The notes beneath the pieces are model-generated. The model was not told the DNA's origin. It was given only the letters and a program-made list of their open reading frames with translations, and did no database searches. A program made the position numbers and the translations under genes. Positions 23,689 through 36,300 of a stretch of DNA of 64,000 bases are shown piece by piece (the stretch's first letter is position 1; each line of letters starts with the position of its first letter). This DNA is from Annona cherimola (lineage: Eukaryota > Streptophyta > Magnoliopsida > Magnoliales > Annonaceae), in NCBI GenBank assembly GCA_030490835.1, contig CM059977.1:19697335-19761334 (forward strand), in the 5' to 3' direction.

Positions 23689-23900
23689 GATAATAAAACA
23701 TGCCATTAAGCAATTAGTTAGCTATCATAAGCCACAGTCGCGCATGCATCCTCAGCCGTCTCTGAAAAGACCGTTTCCCACCTGCATCCTTGAAAGTCAA
23801 CTTCGACCTCATCAAATAATCCACCATTAATTTTTCTAACTATCGAGATTTGAAAACGTCCAAGTCCCACACCCCGAATACACATATACAAGATCAAAAT
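23689..23900 (+). pseudogene. orphan lectin promoter (coding part lost)
   Basis: Closely matches the promoter of the lectin at 41791: GCCACAGTCGCGCATGC, AAGACCGTTTCCC, the W-box core AGTCAA (23795-23800), TAATCCACCATTAATTTTTC, AAAACGTCCAAGTCCCA (23853 on) and a decayed TATA (ACATATACAAG). The similarity stops after AGATCAA near 23897. Instead of a lectin leader and ATG, unrelated LTR-like DNA follows. The array therefore once had another lectin copy here. Confidence 0.75.
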
Positions 23901-23911
23901 GATTTGTGGCC

Positions 23912-24209
23912 TGTTAGTTGAACTGAGGATCCGTTGTGGGAAGTCACAGAAGCGGATGTATGGACGGTGGTTGCCATTGTTACAGCCGTCTCTGGGAAAG
24001 ACGGGTCAGTGCTAGCATTATAAATAGAGATTGCTTTCCCGCCTAAAGATTGTGTAAAAAAAGCTTTGTCTAAAGTCATTTTTTGCCTTTATCATTCTTT
24101 TTTCTGTAATCTTCATTTCTTTTCTCTGTGTACAATAGTGAGAAGTCTTCTCACTAAAATCAATAAGAATTCAGTTGAATTCTTCATAAATCCAATGTTA
24201 AACCTAACA
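23912..24209 (+). mobile_element. LTR-like fragment joined to the orphan promoter
   Basis: Starts TGTTAG and ends CTAACA, a perfect 6-base inverted terminus of LTR type. It contains a TATA box (ATTATAAATAG, about 24016-24027) about 100 bp in, followed by a T-rich region. No 5-bp duplication was found and no internal retrotransposon sequence follows, so a solo LTR or a deletion remnant is likely. Another reading is that the LTR continues to CTCCAACA near 24270. Confidence 0.4.
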
Positions 24210-24602
24210 TCTTGATATTTTCTTAATGCTGAATTATTGACTTCGTCGACGCACTTTCCTCCAACATATTCGTAACTAGTGGCTCAATTATTAAGATCCC
24301 ACTTTTACTTGTTTTCAGTCAACGGGCTTGGATTTCCACGATCAGCTTACCATTTATGCGGATCGACTAGTTCTTCACATCATGCCCTGCGTTCTCATGT
24401 TTTTTTTTTTTTTTTTTTTTTTTGTTGATGTACTCACGAATCACAATCATAGCAGGGCTTACCCAGGACGATTTAGCTAGGCTTGCTCTAAAATAGTTGG
24501 GCTTACAAGTGAAAGGTAGAAAATGGGGACATTTAGAATTTTACCCAACTAGGTTCGGAAGATGAACTCATCCCCTTCTTTTTCTTCTTGGTCGGTCGGT
24601 CC

Positions 24603-25192
24603 TAGGGGTGTAACCGGGTTAGACTCAACCAATAACCCGATCAACTCAATTCGGTTTTTAACGAATTAGGGTTAATGATTTTCAATCCGTCAACCCATTT
24701 TTATGACCTATATAACTCAATTTAATAAAATGGGTTGGTCATACGTCCAGCTTATCTAACCCATCAATCCAATACTTTGCTCTATTTAACTCATTAACTT
24801 ACGAAACCCAGTTATAATCCATAAAAAGTTAATATTTTCTTAATATTTATTTTGTAACTTATACATATTTGTTATCAATGAAATATTCAATATTTTAGTG
24901 AATAATAAATATCAAAGTTGTTGTTTTGAATTTAATTAGATAATTAATATTAAAATTCTTTGTTAATTATAAAGTATTACAATTTTTATGCTTTACTATC
25001 TTTTTTTTATTATTCAACCCGTTAACAATCTGTTTTACTAACTTATTAATAACTAGCAACGCGATCTATTTATGTTAAATGGATTTTAGTTAGGATTGAT
25101 ATTTTTATAAATGAATTATAGTCAAAAAATTTTAAATGAATTAACATTAAGATTGGCCTCGAACTCCAATAACCCAAGCCCATTACACCCTA
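24603..25192. mobile_element. hAT-type non-autonomous element (590 bp)
   Basis: Ends TAGGGGTGTAACCGGG and CCCATTACACCCTA are inverted. It is flanked by an 8-bp duplication with one mismatch (GTCGGTCC at 24595-24602 and GTTGGTCC at 25193-25200). It belongs to the same family as 635-1546 and has no coding capacity. Confidence 0.75.
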
Positions 25193-25200
25193 GTTGGTCC

Positions 25201-26081
25201 TACACTCCTACTAGCTAGGATCAGTATGCTATACGCTTAATTATTATTATCATTATTATTATTTTTGAAGTTATCTTAATTAGAATCTTTGACTACCCAA
25301 TTTATTGCTAGGTAAAGGATATCATCCACCACATAAGTTTCTTAGTCACAATAGCAGTAAAAAAGGCTTCAGCTCACTGTATTTTGTGCATGATGTGGAA
25401 AAAATCTTCTCATGATCTTCTTGGTTTCTATTCCAAAACGTACATCCAAATTCCAGTGGTGGACATGATCAAGAAAAAATTCCAATGATGGGGAAGGGTA
25501 ATAGTTAAAAGAAAGAGGAAAAAAATAGTTCTGATACGCTTTGGTGCACCTGGTAACAAAAATTTATTTTTTATATTTTTTTGAAATTTTTTTATATAAT
25601 TGTGAATTTAGGTTTATTTAATATGTGTATCAATTTTTTACTATGTTTGGAATCAGTGACATCTTTGTAATTTATGAATTACAAAAATGTTATTGATTTT
25701 AAAAAATAAAAAATCTAATATTCTTCAAAAATGGTAAAAATTAATATACATGTTAAATATATCAAGATTAATAGTTGTATAAAAAATAAAAAATAAAAAA
25801 AAAGTGAAATGCGCCTTAGTACATTCAATCAATGTCGAAAAAAAAAGAAACTATTCATATTCGATGATCGAATTTAAAACCACCCATCCGTAACTTTCCT
25901 ACACGTCTTAAGAGATGGCAATTGGGTAGCCATAACTTGGCAGTTTATGCAGCATTAATGTAAATCAGGTGCACATGGACTCCCCTGCTGCTTGAAATGA
26001 AAGAAAAAGATATTAGTTATTAAAAAAACGATATGTGCAAATATATTGCCAGCTTTTAGCTCTAAATATATATATATAGAT
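25201..26081. other. intergenic DNA with a decayed MITE at about 25550-25815
   Basis: 25570-25800 shows the AT-rich foldback core of the Mutator-type MITE family (GGTTTATTTAATATGTGTATCAA and its inverted partner) but has lost the CCCGGG-bearing ends. No gene was recognised. Confidence 0.4.
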
Positions 26082-26386
26082 ATTCCTGTGCAGCATCGCT
26101 GAAATGGGCCCCACATGATCATGAAATCATGATCTACTCCACCCATTGTATTTAGAATAATGTATTCTATTACCATACCAATTTTCATCCCAATCAGATA
26201 CTTTAAAGTTGTTATTTACATCAAACTATTTTATTACGTTGGATTTGTATCATTTTCAGATGAGGCCCATATACATATCTGATTGGGATGAAAATTGGTA
26301 TGGAAATAGAATACATTATTCTAAATACAATGGGTGGAGTAGATCATGATCATGTGGGCCCCATTTCAGTGTTGCTACACCTGAAT
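26082..26386. repeat. foldback element with arms of about 120 bp
   Basis: The left arm (26082-26205, with GGGCCCCACATGATCATG and TACCAATTTTCATCCCAAT) is repeated in reverse complement at 26270-26386, around a loop of about 65 bp. Decayed relatives are at about 27640-27800 and 28920-29280, with the same landmarks (ATGATCATAAAATTATAAT, TGTATTCTATTACCATA). Confidence 0.7.
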
Positions 26387-26529
26387 GGGACTCATATATA
26401 TATATATATATCTGTAAATTTCAAATCTAATTACAGTTAGATTATCCTATATGGGTTGCAAAAGGGACTTTGTGTGTAACTTTTAAAATTAAGTTCAAAA
26501 GGCTTTTAAGCTCCTGACAACTATTATAT

Positions 26530-27615
26530 ATATATGGGTTCGGCTTATATGTAACCAGGTTACATAGAAGCGAAATACATGACATTTTTAAAATATAAGA
26601 TTTTGATATTTGATGGAAAATCTAATCCATTCATTGTATTTAACATCATTTGTTTATCTAAAGGATCAAGTTTCATCCCAATCAAGTATGCGTATGGGCC
26701 ACATTTGTTAGAAAATGTATATATTCATGCGTAAATTATGAAAAATGTTAAAATATCAATTTTAAAGTAGTATTTTCGACATCTAAACCGTCGAAAATAT
26801 TATTTCTATGTGAATAAATAATTCTATAAAGTATTATTATATTCTAATACATATGTAAATAAATCTAAGTATTTTTCATAATTTACCCATGAATATATAT
26901 ATTTTTGAACAAATGTGACCCATAAATATACTTAATTGAAATGAAATTTAGTCTCCTAGATAAATAAATGATGTTAAATATAATGAATAGATTGGATTTT
27001 CCATGAAGAATCAAAATCTTAGATTTGAAAGAGTTAATAGGTCCGTTTCTATGTAACCATAACCAAGTTAAATAGAAGCAGGATTGAGGTTACATAAAAG
27101 CGGAGTCAGTTAGCCCCTTCAAAATCTAAGATTTTGATCTTCGATAGAAAATTTAATCTGTTCATTATATTTAACATTATTTGTTTATCAAGAGGATCAA
27201 GTTTCATCCTGATCAAATATGTTTATCAGCCACATTTGTTAGAAAATGTATGTAATAATGTGTAAATTATGAAAAATGTTAAAATATCAATTTTAAAGTA
27301 GTATTTTCGACATCTAAACTGTTCAAAATATCATTTATATGTGAATAAATGATTCTATAAAATATTATTACATTCTAATACATGTGTAAATAGATCTAAG
27401 TGTTCTTCATAATTTACACATGAATATATATGTATTTTTTAATAAATGTGGCCCATAAACATACTTGATTGAGATGAAACTTGGTCTTCTAGATAAACAA
27501 ATGTTGTTAAATACAATGAATGGATTGAATTTTTCATTAATTATCAAAATCTTAGATTTTAAAGGGGTTACACAAATTCTACTTTTATGTAGCTTCTATT
27601 TAACCAGGTTACATA
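26530..27615 (+). repeat. two tandem copies of a foldback repeat of about 530 bp
   Basis: Unit 1 (about 26530-27075) and unit 2 (about 27080-27615) share the same internal order: AGATTTTGAT, TTTAACAT(C/T)ATTTGTTTATC, GGATCAAGTTTCATCC, AGTAGTATTTTCGACATCTAAAC and ATGAATATATATATTTTT-like blocks. Their ends contain GTAACCAGGTTACAT-type palindromes. A relative lies at 54780-55250. No coding region is present. Confidence 0.6.
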
Positions 27616-27889
27616 AAAATAGGACCGTATATATAAATATAAATATTGAGGTGTAGCTTTATTGCAATAAAATTACGATGCGATTATCTTAAAATAAGCC
27701 CTACATGATCATAAAATTATAATCTACTCCGTCTATTACATTTAGAATTGTGTATTCTATTACCATATTAATTTTCATCCTAATTGAATATAAACTATTT
27801 GTTATAAAAAATTTATATGAATAAATAACTGTACAAATTATCAATACACATATAAATAAAATTTATATATAAATAAATAACTGTACAGA

Positions 27890-28210
27890 GCCAAATGCTT
27901 TTGATGATATTACAACGGGGAGACGAGACGCCACCACTGACATTCCAGCGCAGCTCGTCACCCCTAAAAATATGCTGGTGCGAAGCTTTGAAACCGCGCC
28001 ACCTAAGTTTTGGGCCAAGCATTGCGTGAATGGCAAAAGCTTCCTCTTTAAATGATAATAAAGTGGTCCTATGGTCGCCATTTTGGCCACGGATAATATG
28101 CTGCCGCCTATATGTCACACAAATTTTCTTTTTTGTGGGCCAGAAATATCCTTTTATTTTTTTAAATGCGCGGTCTCCCGATTGCACTCATGTGAAATTT
28201 GTCGATTTTT
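27890..28210. other. GC-richer unassigned stretch
   Basis: Stands out from the AT-rich surroundings and has open frames on both strands, but I recognised no protein family, RNA or transposon end. Confidence 0.3.
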
Positions 28211-28360
28211 AAAATGTTTTTGTTTCTTTTTCTTTTAAAAGAAAATCATGGATCCACGCACCTGTATCTATGACTATTTTTTATTGTAAAAATTAAAAAA
28301 AAAATTATAAAATGTCAGAGGAAATGCAATCTGGGTGAACTTAAACTTGTATGAAAAAAG

Positions 28361-28839
28361 AAATTTTTACAAATATGCCTACAAGGTTTTCCAATGTTGC
28401 ATGCTCAACCTTAAGTTTGCCGAATTTGTAAATATGCCCACGAAGTTTGTATAAAATTGCAACCATGTCTCTTTCATTATGATGCAGTTAGATTTTTATG
28501 TAAAATAATGATAATGCCCTTAAGCTAAATTATATACTTTCAGTTTTTGAAAATATTATAAGCGTTTTTGCAACAAAAATCTAAAATAATAATACACACA
28601 AAAATACATAAAATAATGAAATAGCAAATATATCTACAATATTTGAAAAAATTGCAAGTTTATCACTTGAGTTAAAATACATTATCGTTATTTTACATAA
28701 AAAAATCTAATGACATTCTAACGAAAGAGACATAGTTGTAATTTTATATAAATTTTGTGGGCATATTTGCAAATATGACAAACTTAGGAACACGAATGTA
28801 ATATTTGTGAAACCTTGTAGGCATATTTGTAAAAATCCC
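28361..28839. repeat. foldback MITE (about 480 bp)
   Basis: Inverted ends: AATTTTTACAAATATGCCTAC at the left and GTAGGCATATTTGTAAAAATC at the right. Matching internal inverted blocks include GCAACCATGTCTCTTTC against GAAAGAGACATAGTTGTAA. A target duplication cannot be fixed in the surrounding A-rich DNA. Confidence 0.6.
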
Positions 28840-29579
28840 AAAAAATTAAAAAGGAAATCTTTGGCCTCCACAAATCACCTCATGTGCAGGCATATATAAT
28901 ATATATACATAGAGAAATATTCAAGTGCAGCGCAACTGCACCATAATAGCGGTGCGGTTACGCCAAAATAAGTCCCGCGTGATCATAAAATTATAATTTA
29001 CTCTACCCCATTGTATTTAGAATCATATATTCTATTACCATACCAATTTCATCCCAATCGGATATGTATATGGACTCCGTCTGAAAATTGTACAAATTCA
29101 ACGTAATAAAATAGTTTAATGTAAATAAAAACTTTAAAGTGATTTTTTCAATATGTAAACTATTTGCTATAAAATTTATATATGGTGTACAAAGTTTCAT
29201 TGAATTCTAATATATATGGGGCCCATTTTTAGGTAAATGTATCATTGTTCCGGTGCAGTTGTGGTGCACCGAAACAACTCTCACATATATATAAAGTATG
29301 AATAGATGAATGGATTGTTACATTCATAGAGTATGAAATCTTATAAAGTATTATTATATTTTAATACATGTATGAATGGATCTAAGAGTTTTTCATAATT
29401 TACACATTAATATATATACTTTTAAGCAAATGTAGCTAATGTACATACTTGATTTGGATTAAACTTGACCTTCTATCAAAATAAATTATATTAAATCTAA
29501 TGTATGTATTGAATTTATCATCAATGATTAATATTTGAAGGGGAACCTTATATACAGGATTCGGACGGCGCTCCTGATG

Positions 29580-29968
29580 CGTTCCCTGGGCAGGCATGTT
29601 TGAATGGTCAAAGAAAACGAAAGCAAACGCGCACGCAAGCTATCTGTCGAAATCGTCGTTGAGTCGAAGATGACTTGTGCTTGGCGCTAGCTGCTCATCC
29701 AGAGTGAAAGATAACGGCTTTGACGAAGCAACATCCATGTGAGCTAGAGAATAACAAAAAGACGAGAAGATTTCCATATCTCACCTCAAAATTTCTTATC
29801 TCCACAACCAAAGCTATCTAGCTGTCTCTCATGAGAAAAACAAAAAACAAAAGCTATCTATCTGTCTATCTATCTATATAGATAACAACAAAGCATTCCG
29901 GTCTCCATTCCTATTCGATTCCTATTCCTTTTCTTCACTGTATCTGAAATTAAGGAGCTGTTTGTTTC
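29580..29968 (+). promoter_or_regulatory. lectin 4 upstream region
   Basis: Shares its upstream sequence with lectin pseudogene 1 rather than with the other copies. A TATA-like CTATATAGATA lies at about 29874-29884, within an ATCTATCT microsatellite, some 90 bp before the ATG. The ACGTCC motif of the other copies was not seen. Confidence 0.5.
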
Positions 29969-30397
29969 ATGGCACTTGTTTTTCAGGGAATGCAACTGGC
30001 TATGGCCTTTCTCGTCGCCTTCTTCCTCCTAGGCAATGTGGCCTTGGCCGAGGACACGCTGTTCAATGGTGAGAGCCTCAACACCGGAGAGTTCCTTGAA
30101 AACGGGCCTTACCGGTTTATAATGCAGGGTGACTGCAACCTAGTGCTGTATGTGAACGGCAACAGGCCTCTTTGGAATTCAGCAACTGATAGGAGGGGCA
30201 ATGCATGCCGCGCCACGCTTCAAAACAATGGCAACCTGGTTGTCTTCTCCGGCAACGATGTGGTGTGGACCAGCAACTCGGCAAGAGGGCCCAACAATTA
30301 TAGACTCGTCGTTCAAGGTGATGGGAATGTGGTAATCTACGGGGCTGCTCTTTGGGCCACCAACACTGTCCAGAACAATAGGAAGTTGCTGCGATAG
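29969..30397 (+). CDS. GNA-type mannose-binding lectin 4 (142 aa)
   Basis: Signal peptide at 1-27 (MALVFQGMQ, then a strongly hydrophobic core ending NVALA) and a mature GNA domain starting EDTLFNGES. Motif I QGDCNLVLY is at 53-61, degenerate motif II QNNGNLVVF at 85-93 and motif III QGDGNVVIY at 116-124, with the conserved Cys pair (56, 80). It differs from the other intact copies in LNTGEF, NRPLW and TDRRG, and it shares its promoter type and NVALA signal end with pseudogene 1, so these two form a subgroup. AATAAA is at 30590-30595. Confidence 0.92.
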   Translation: MALVFQGMQLAMAFLVAFFLLGNVALAEDTLFNGESLNTGEFLENGPYRFIMQGDCNLVLYVNGNRPLWNSATDRRGNACRATLQNNGNLVVFSGNDVVWTSNSARGPNNYRLVVQGDGNVVIYGAALWATNTVQNNRKLLR

Positions 30398-30599
30398 ATG
30401 ATCACGATTTGCAAGCCAAGTTATAATATAATTAATTAATTTGTTCAAGGGTACTTAAGTAGAAGTTTGGTGATGCTTGCGTGATGTGCCGTGGATATAT
30501 GACGAAAAGAGTGAAGCTGGTTTCACGTATGACTTTCTTTTGTAATATAATATTCAAAGAGTATGGTTGCACGTGTAACTATTGCGTGTAATAAATTTA

Positions 30600-32100
30600 A
30601 AGATGTCAGCTTTTATAAAACATCATTATTATGTAATTTCATCTAATTTTTCTCACATTAACGATTAATTAAAAATTATTCTGTATATTGTATTTAGCAT
30701 TATTTATATTTTTATAGAAATTACATCATTTATCTAGTGTTATTTTGCATGAACTCATCTTCACATATTAAAATTAATGTAATAAAATGGTTTAATAATA
30801 AAGATTAATTTTAAAGTTATATTTTTAACATAATAATTGTCTAAAATATTATTACTATATATGGATAAATAATTCTATAAAATATTGTTAAATTCTAATA
30901 TATATATATATGTGTGTGTGTGTGAATAAATCTAACTATTTTTTATAACTTATATATACATCGATATATTTTTAAGCAAATGTGGCTTATGTATATCTTT
31001 GATTTGAATAAAACTTGATCTCTTAACCAAAATAAATGGTACTTACTAGAATGATAGAGTGGATTTCCATAAATATGAAAAATGAATGAGATTGCATGTA
31101 ATTAAAGTGAGAAAAACTTCGATAACTTCATTAAAGAAGTGTTCAGAAACCATGAAAAAATTTCACACAAAATGTTATCTTACACTTCTACCCTTTTTTC
31201 AATCATTTTTTCAAATCTTATTGTACAATTATTTTATTTTTAAATTATTTATCCACTTTTCATATAACTACATTACCTAATTTTTAGTTTTTCTTTGCTT
31301 ATCATCATTATCGATGTCATGTCGCATCATTCTCTAGTCTTTAAAAACTTTTCTACAAAATTTTTCCTCACATTTTTTTCTCAAAGGAATTTGGAAGTGA
31401 GAAAATGGTGGGAAAATTTTTGGTTGAAAAATTTTTAAAAATGGAAGAGGGTGATGTGACATAATAGGTGTAATGATGATGATCAAATAAGTTAAGTTAA
31501 AACAGATATGATAATTCTTGATAAAAAATAGATATGATAGTTGTATGAGAAAATATATTAAAAATAATTAAAAATATGATAATTATATAGAAAAATATAA
31601 AGAAATAATTGAAAAATAAGGTAAAAAGTAGAGGAAAATAAGATTTAGGTGAAAATTTTCTTTTAGTGTTTCCCAAATGCACCCCTTCGGAAATGATCAT
31701 TTCCATTTGAATTTGTATATAAATTTTTAATGAAAGAATTTATATATTTTTTATAATTTAAAAATCGACCATTTGATCATCATTTAGAATTAAAGGGTGG
31801 CGAAATTATAAAAATATATAAACTCAAAAGTAACTAATTTTGGTATACATAACGATTACAAGTAGGCCCACATAAAAATAAAAAATAAGAAAAATAAAAA
31901 TAGCCCAAAATACCTAAGGCACACACTATCAACTAATTATGCTTAACCGGTTCAGCTTCACTCCTTTTTTAATAATTTCTTTTCACAATATCATTCATTT
32001 TTGTTATAATTTACGTCCAATTTGTCAAATTCACATTACAATTTTCGTCTGCTCATAACTTTCAACAACATATATCAACATGAAAAGAAAACAATGCTTC
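30600..32100. other. intergenic DNA with Tourist-like MITEs
   Basis: A foldback-type repeat resembling 26530-27615 covers about 30610-31070. Tourist-like MITE copies are at about 31130-31380 (minus) and 31385-31686 (plus), the latter ending CCCAAATGCACCCC. No gene was recognised. Confidence 0.5.
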
Positions 32101-32109
32101 TCAGTGGAA

Positions 32110-32920
32110 TCGAAACTCCAGTCCTAATAGTAACAATAAAACCTGCTGCTAAGCAATTGTCTAGGTACGTAAGCCACAGCGACTCATGCATAATCATTCC
32201 TCAGTTCACACCGCTGAAATGACTTTATGCCATCTGCATTTTTGAAAGTTAACTTCGATCCCATCAATACAGTCCACGATGATTTCTTCGAGCAGGGTTC
32301 ACTCAAATTTCATTGCACGCAGCTGCAAAACTTTATTTTTTTATTTATATTTTTTCGAAATTCTTTTTACATAAATATTAATCTAAGTATATTTAATATG
32401 TGTATCAATTTTTATTATTTTTACAGATCTTTAGGTATATTTTTAAAAAATTTTAAAAATTAATGGCATTTTTACTGACTTAAAATTATTAAAATGTCAC
32501 TGGCTTTTAAAAATTCGAAAAAATATCTAAAAATTTTCAAAAATTATAAAAATTGATACACATGTTAAATACATTTAAATTAACAGTTTCATGAAAAAGT
32601 TTCAAAACTATATATAAAAAAAAAGTTTCGCAGCAAGTGAATTTAAATTTCAATGCATTAAATCATCCATCCGTTCCTTCTACCGTATGTCACTCCCAAC
32701 AAAGGTCCAAATCGCAAAGATGTAGAACGACGATGGAAATAAAAAATCCAAAGCAGCAAGAAAACGATGCTGGAAAAAGAGACAAAACAAATACCTAGAA
32801 CAATTCCACATCTGAACTGCAAAATGTCTGAATTCCACACCCAAACACATCTGTACAGGATCAATGCACTCCATTCTCCATGCTCATCCAATCTTCTGTT
32901 TCCATATATAGAGATTCTCT
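32110..32920 (+). promoter_or_regulatory. decayed promoter of lectin pseudogene 6
   Basis: Resembles the promoters at 41461-41700 and 18630-18960 but key sites are damaged. The W-box core reads AGTTAA (32247-32252) instead of AGTCAA, ACGTCC is ATGTCT (about 32824), and the TATA region is CTGTACAGG (32851-32859) instead of CTATATAAG. A MITE-like insertion interrupts it at about 32325-32640. It runs straight into the chromovirus at 32926. Confidence 0.65.
32300..32655. mobile_element. diverged foldback MITE inside the lectin promoter
   Basis: Its AT-rich core has the same layout as the Mutator-type MITEs (AGTATATTTAATATGTGTATCAA and its inverted partner near 32550-32580). The ends read GCAGCTGCAAAACTTT and AAAGTTTCGCAGC rather than the CCCGGG-type ends. 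The target duplication is not clear. Confidence 0.5.
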
Positions 32921-32925
32921 TCCTT

Positions 32926-33332
32926 TGATAAGAATAGAGCTGAAGCTGAAGAATTCTTATCTAAATGTATTCCTGCTGATCGCTTAATCCGATCCAAGCA
33001 GGGTTCCTCTTATCGGAGGGAACATTTCCGAATTCTTGAATTACAAGAAAAGCTGTAAATCGTCTACCCTGCTCAAAATAACAAACACTTTTATATGCAA
33101 CCTATGCTAGAACACGATCCTCCTAACTAACATGCACGGTCTGACACAATTCGTTAGCGCTGCCCTCCATCAAAGGTCCAGCCTCTCCCGCGGCCTAAGT
33201 TGTCCACGTGGTCTGAGTGTGCGACCCTGATCAATCGTGTGTTGAGGCAGCTCTCTGTCCCGCCCTTGCTGTGGCTCCTCTTCAGTCCCTACGTGCGGCC
33301 CCACCTCTACAGCCTGAGCGTTGGTCATATCA
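32926..33332 (-). repeat. 3' LTR of the chromovirus (407 bp)
   Basis: Right-hand partner in the element's own direction. It is bordered by the purine-rich GGCGGGAA (complement of about 33333-33340), a short polypurine tract. The last 54 codons of the long pol frame lie inside this LTR (stop at 33170). Confidence 0.93.
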
Positions 33333-36300
33333 TTCCCGCCGGGGTCAGAACCAACCTGGTCCTCCAGGTTGAAATGAGGGAAGAGAGAACGGAGTTGATT
33401 CTTAGCCTCCCACGTATCATCCGAAGCAGTCAGCCCTTTCCAACGGATCCGAAATTCTGTAATGGCATCAGACCCACGAAGTACCTGGCGTTCAGCAAGC
33501 ACCCTCTCGGGTTGCATTGTAATTTCATCAAAGTGGTCAGTGGGTGGAAGAGTATGAATTGAGGGAGAGTCGCCCAAGCCTCTTTTCAACAAGGACACGT
33601 GAAAAGTGGGATGAATCTTGCAACCAACTGGCAGATCCAGTTTATACGCAACTGCACCAATCCGTTCTAAAATCTTAAAGGGTCCATAAAATCGGGGAGA
33701 GAGTTTGTGAATATGTTGGGGTCGAGCTGAAACTTGTCGAAAGGGTTGCAGTTTGAGATATACCCAGTCACCAGGCTGAAATTCCGATTCCCAACGATGT
33801 TTATCAGCCATATGCTTCATCCTGTTTTGAGCCTGTAAAAGATTGTCTTTTAGCAGACGCAAGGTTTGATCACGTGTAGACAGCCACGCATCCACATCGA
33901 CTATGTTAGTAGATCCAGACTCATACACTGGAATCGTAGGAGGAGTATAACCATATAAAGCTTTGAAAGGAGACATGCCAGCAGCTGTGTGGTAGGCAGT
34001 ATTGTACCAATATTCAGACCACGGAAGAAGATCAAGCCAACGACGAGGATGCTGCAAGGTGAAACAACGGAGATATGTCTCCAAGGTGCGATTTGTGACC
34101 TCTGTTTGCCCGTTAGATTGTGGGTGATAGGCTGTGGAATGCTTGAGCCTTACCCCCTGTTCTTTGAATATCGCCTTCCAAAAGTGACTGAGAAAGATAG
34201 AATCTCGGTCAGAAATGAGAGACTTTGGCAAGCCATGAAGTTTGACAACATCCTGAATAAAAACCTTCGCAACATCGGAAGCAGAATAAGGATGGCCCAA
34301 GGCTGAAAAGTGCGCGTATTTGGAGAGCCGATCCACAACCACTAAGATAACAGATTTTCCTTTCGAATTGGGCAGTCCTTCAATAAAATCAAGAGTAACC
34401 TCTTCCCATAGACAATTAGGCAAAGGAATAGGTTGTAATAGCCCTGCGGGGCGCATAGTGGAGTATTTGACACGATTACATGTATCACAAGCAGCTATCA
34501 TTTGTTTGATGTGGTCACGCATTCCTTGCCAATAAAAATGTTCGTTGACCCGTTTAAAGGTTCGGAAAATTCCTGCATGTCCACCCAGAATTGAAGCATG
34601 GAAATAATCGAGGACCTTAGGAATAAGGTGGCTATCAGATGGCAACACCAATCTCCCTTTGTAATAAAGCAAACCATTTTGTAGGCTATAGTGAGGAGGA
34701 CCAGGATGTGCGCCCTCCAGCTGATGTCGAATTGTGGATATGGAAGACGACTCTCTGTTCTGCTGCAAAGCCTCCTGCCATAAAGGAGTGACAATGGTAG
34801 ACATGCTTATTGCTGCCAACGCCATTTGTCGGGACAAGGCATCAGCTGCCCCATTTGCAGATCCCTTCTTATACTCCACTGTAAAGTTATAACCCATGAG
34901 TTTACTCATCCATTTTTGTTGCTCGGGAGTTAAGATTCTCTGCTTCAAGAGATGTCTCAAACTGTTATGATCTGAGCGGACCACAAACTGGTGACCAAGC
35001 AAGTACGGGCGCCATTTTTTTACAGCAAGCACAATCGCCTTAAGTTCCTGTTCGTAAACAGATCTACCATGATTTGCAGAAGATAAGGCCTTGCTGAAGA
35101 AGGCAACGGGGTGGTTCCGCTGACTTAAAACCGCACCAACACCCTGTCCGGAAGCATCACATTCGACGATAAAAGGAATGGAAAAATCTGGAGGCTGCAA
35201 AATTGGCGGTTGACAAAGGGCTGTCTTTAGTTGGCTGAATGCGTCTTCTGCAGAAGGAGACCACTGAAACTCGTTCTTCTTAAGCAACTTAGTTAAAGGT
35301 GCAGCCATTAATCCATAATGTCGAATAAATCGACGATAATATCCGGATAGTCCCAGAAATCCTCTCAACTGTTTAACAGTCTTGGGTCGAGGCCATTGTG
35401 CAATACAAGAAAGCTTGTCTGGATCAGCTTCAATTCCCCGGACTGAAATCACATGGCCTAAATATCCTATCTGTGAACGGCCAAATTCACACTTCTTGCG
35501 ATTGGCTAGAAGATGGTGTTGCTGGAGACAGGATAAAGCAGACTGAAGGTGAACAAGGTGAGCTTCCCATGAAGGACTGTAAACCAGAATGTCGTCAAAG
35601 AAAACTAAAATAAACTTCCGAAGAAAAGGCCCAAAAATTCCATTCATAAGACTTTGAAATGTAGCTGGTGCATTGGATAACCCAAATGGCATGACTAGAT
35701 ATTCAAACTGACCATGATGTGTTCGGAAAGCAGTTTTATTAATGTCAGCAGGATGCATGCGAATTTGGTGATAGCCCGAACGCAGATCGAATTTTGAAAA
35801 AACAGAGGCTCCTGTAATCTCATCAAGCAACTCATCAATAACTGGAATAGGGAATTTATCCTTTACTGTAATCTCATTCAAGGCCCGATAATCCACACAC
35901 ATTCTCCAGGAGCTATCCTTCTTCTTAACCAGTAATACTGGTGCAGAAAACGGACTAGTGCTCGGCTGTATCCACCCTTTCTGAAGCAACTCGGTCACTT
36001 GAGATTCAATCTCTCGCTTGTGGTGATAGGGATATCTGTAAGGCCGGATTGAAGCAGGAGCGGCATTTGGAAGCAGTTCAATGCGATGATTAACCTTTCT
36101 TAGTGGCGGCAACCCGTGGGGTTCAGCAAACACATCCTCAAAGTTGTTTAAAAGTTGATCAAGCTCTGCCGCATGCCCACTGGGGTCAGTACCCATCAGC
36201 TGTAGAGATTCCTTAACCCCTTGTAACATAAATATTTGGCATGAAGATGCATGCAATTTGCGTAGTTGTCGGCAGGAGGCCAACTGAATTTCTGTGGGCT

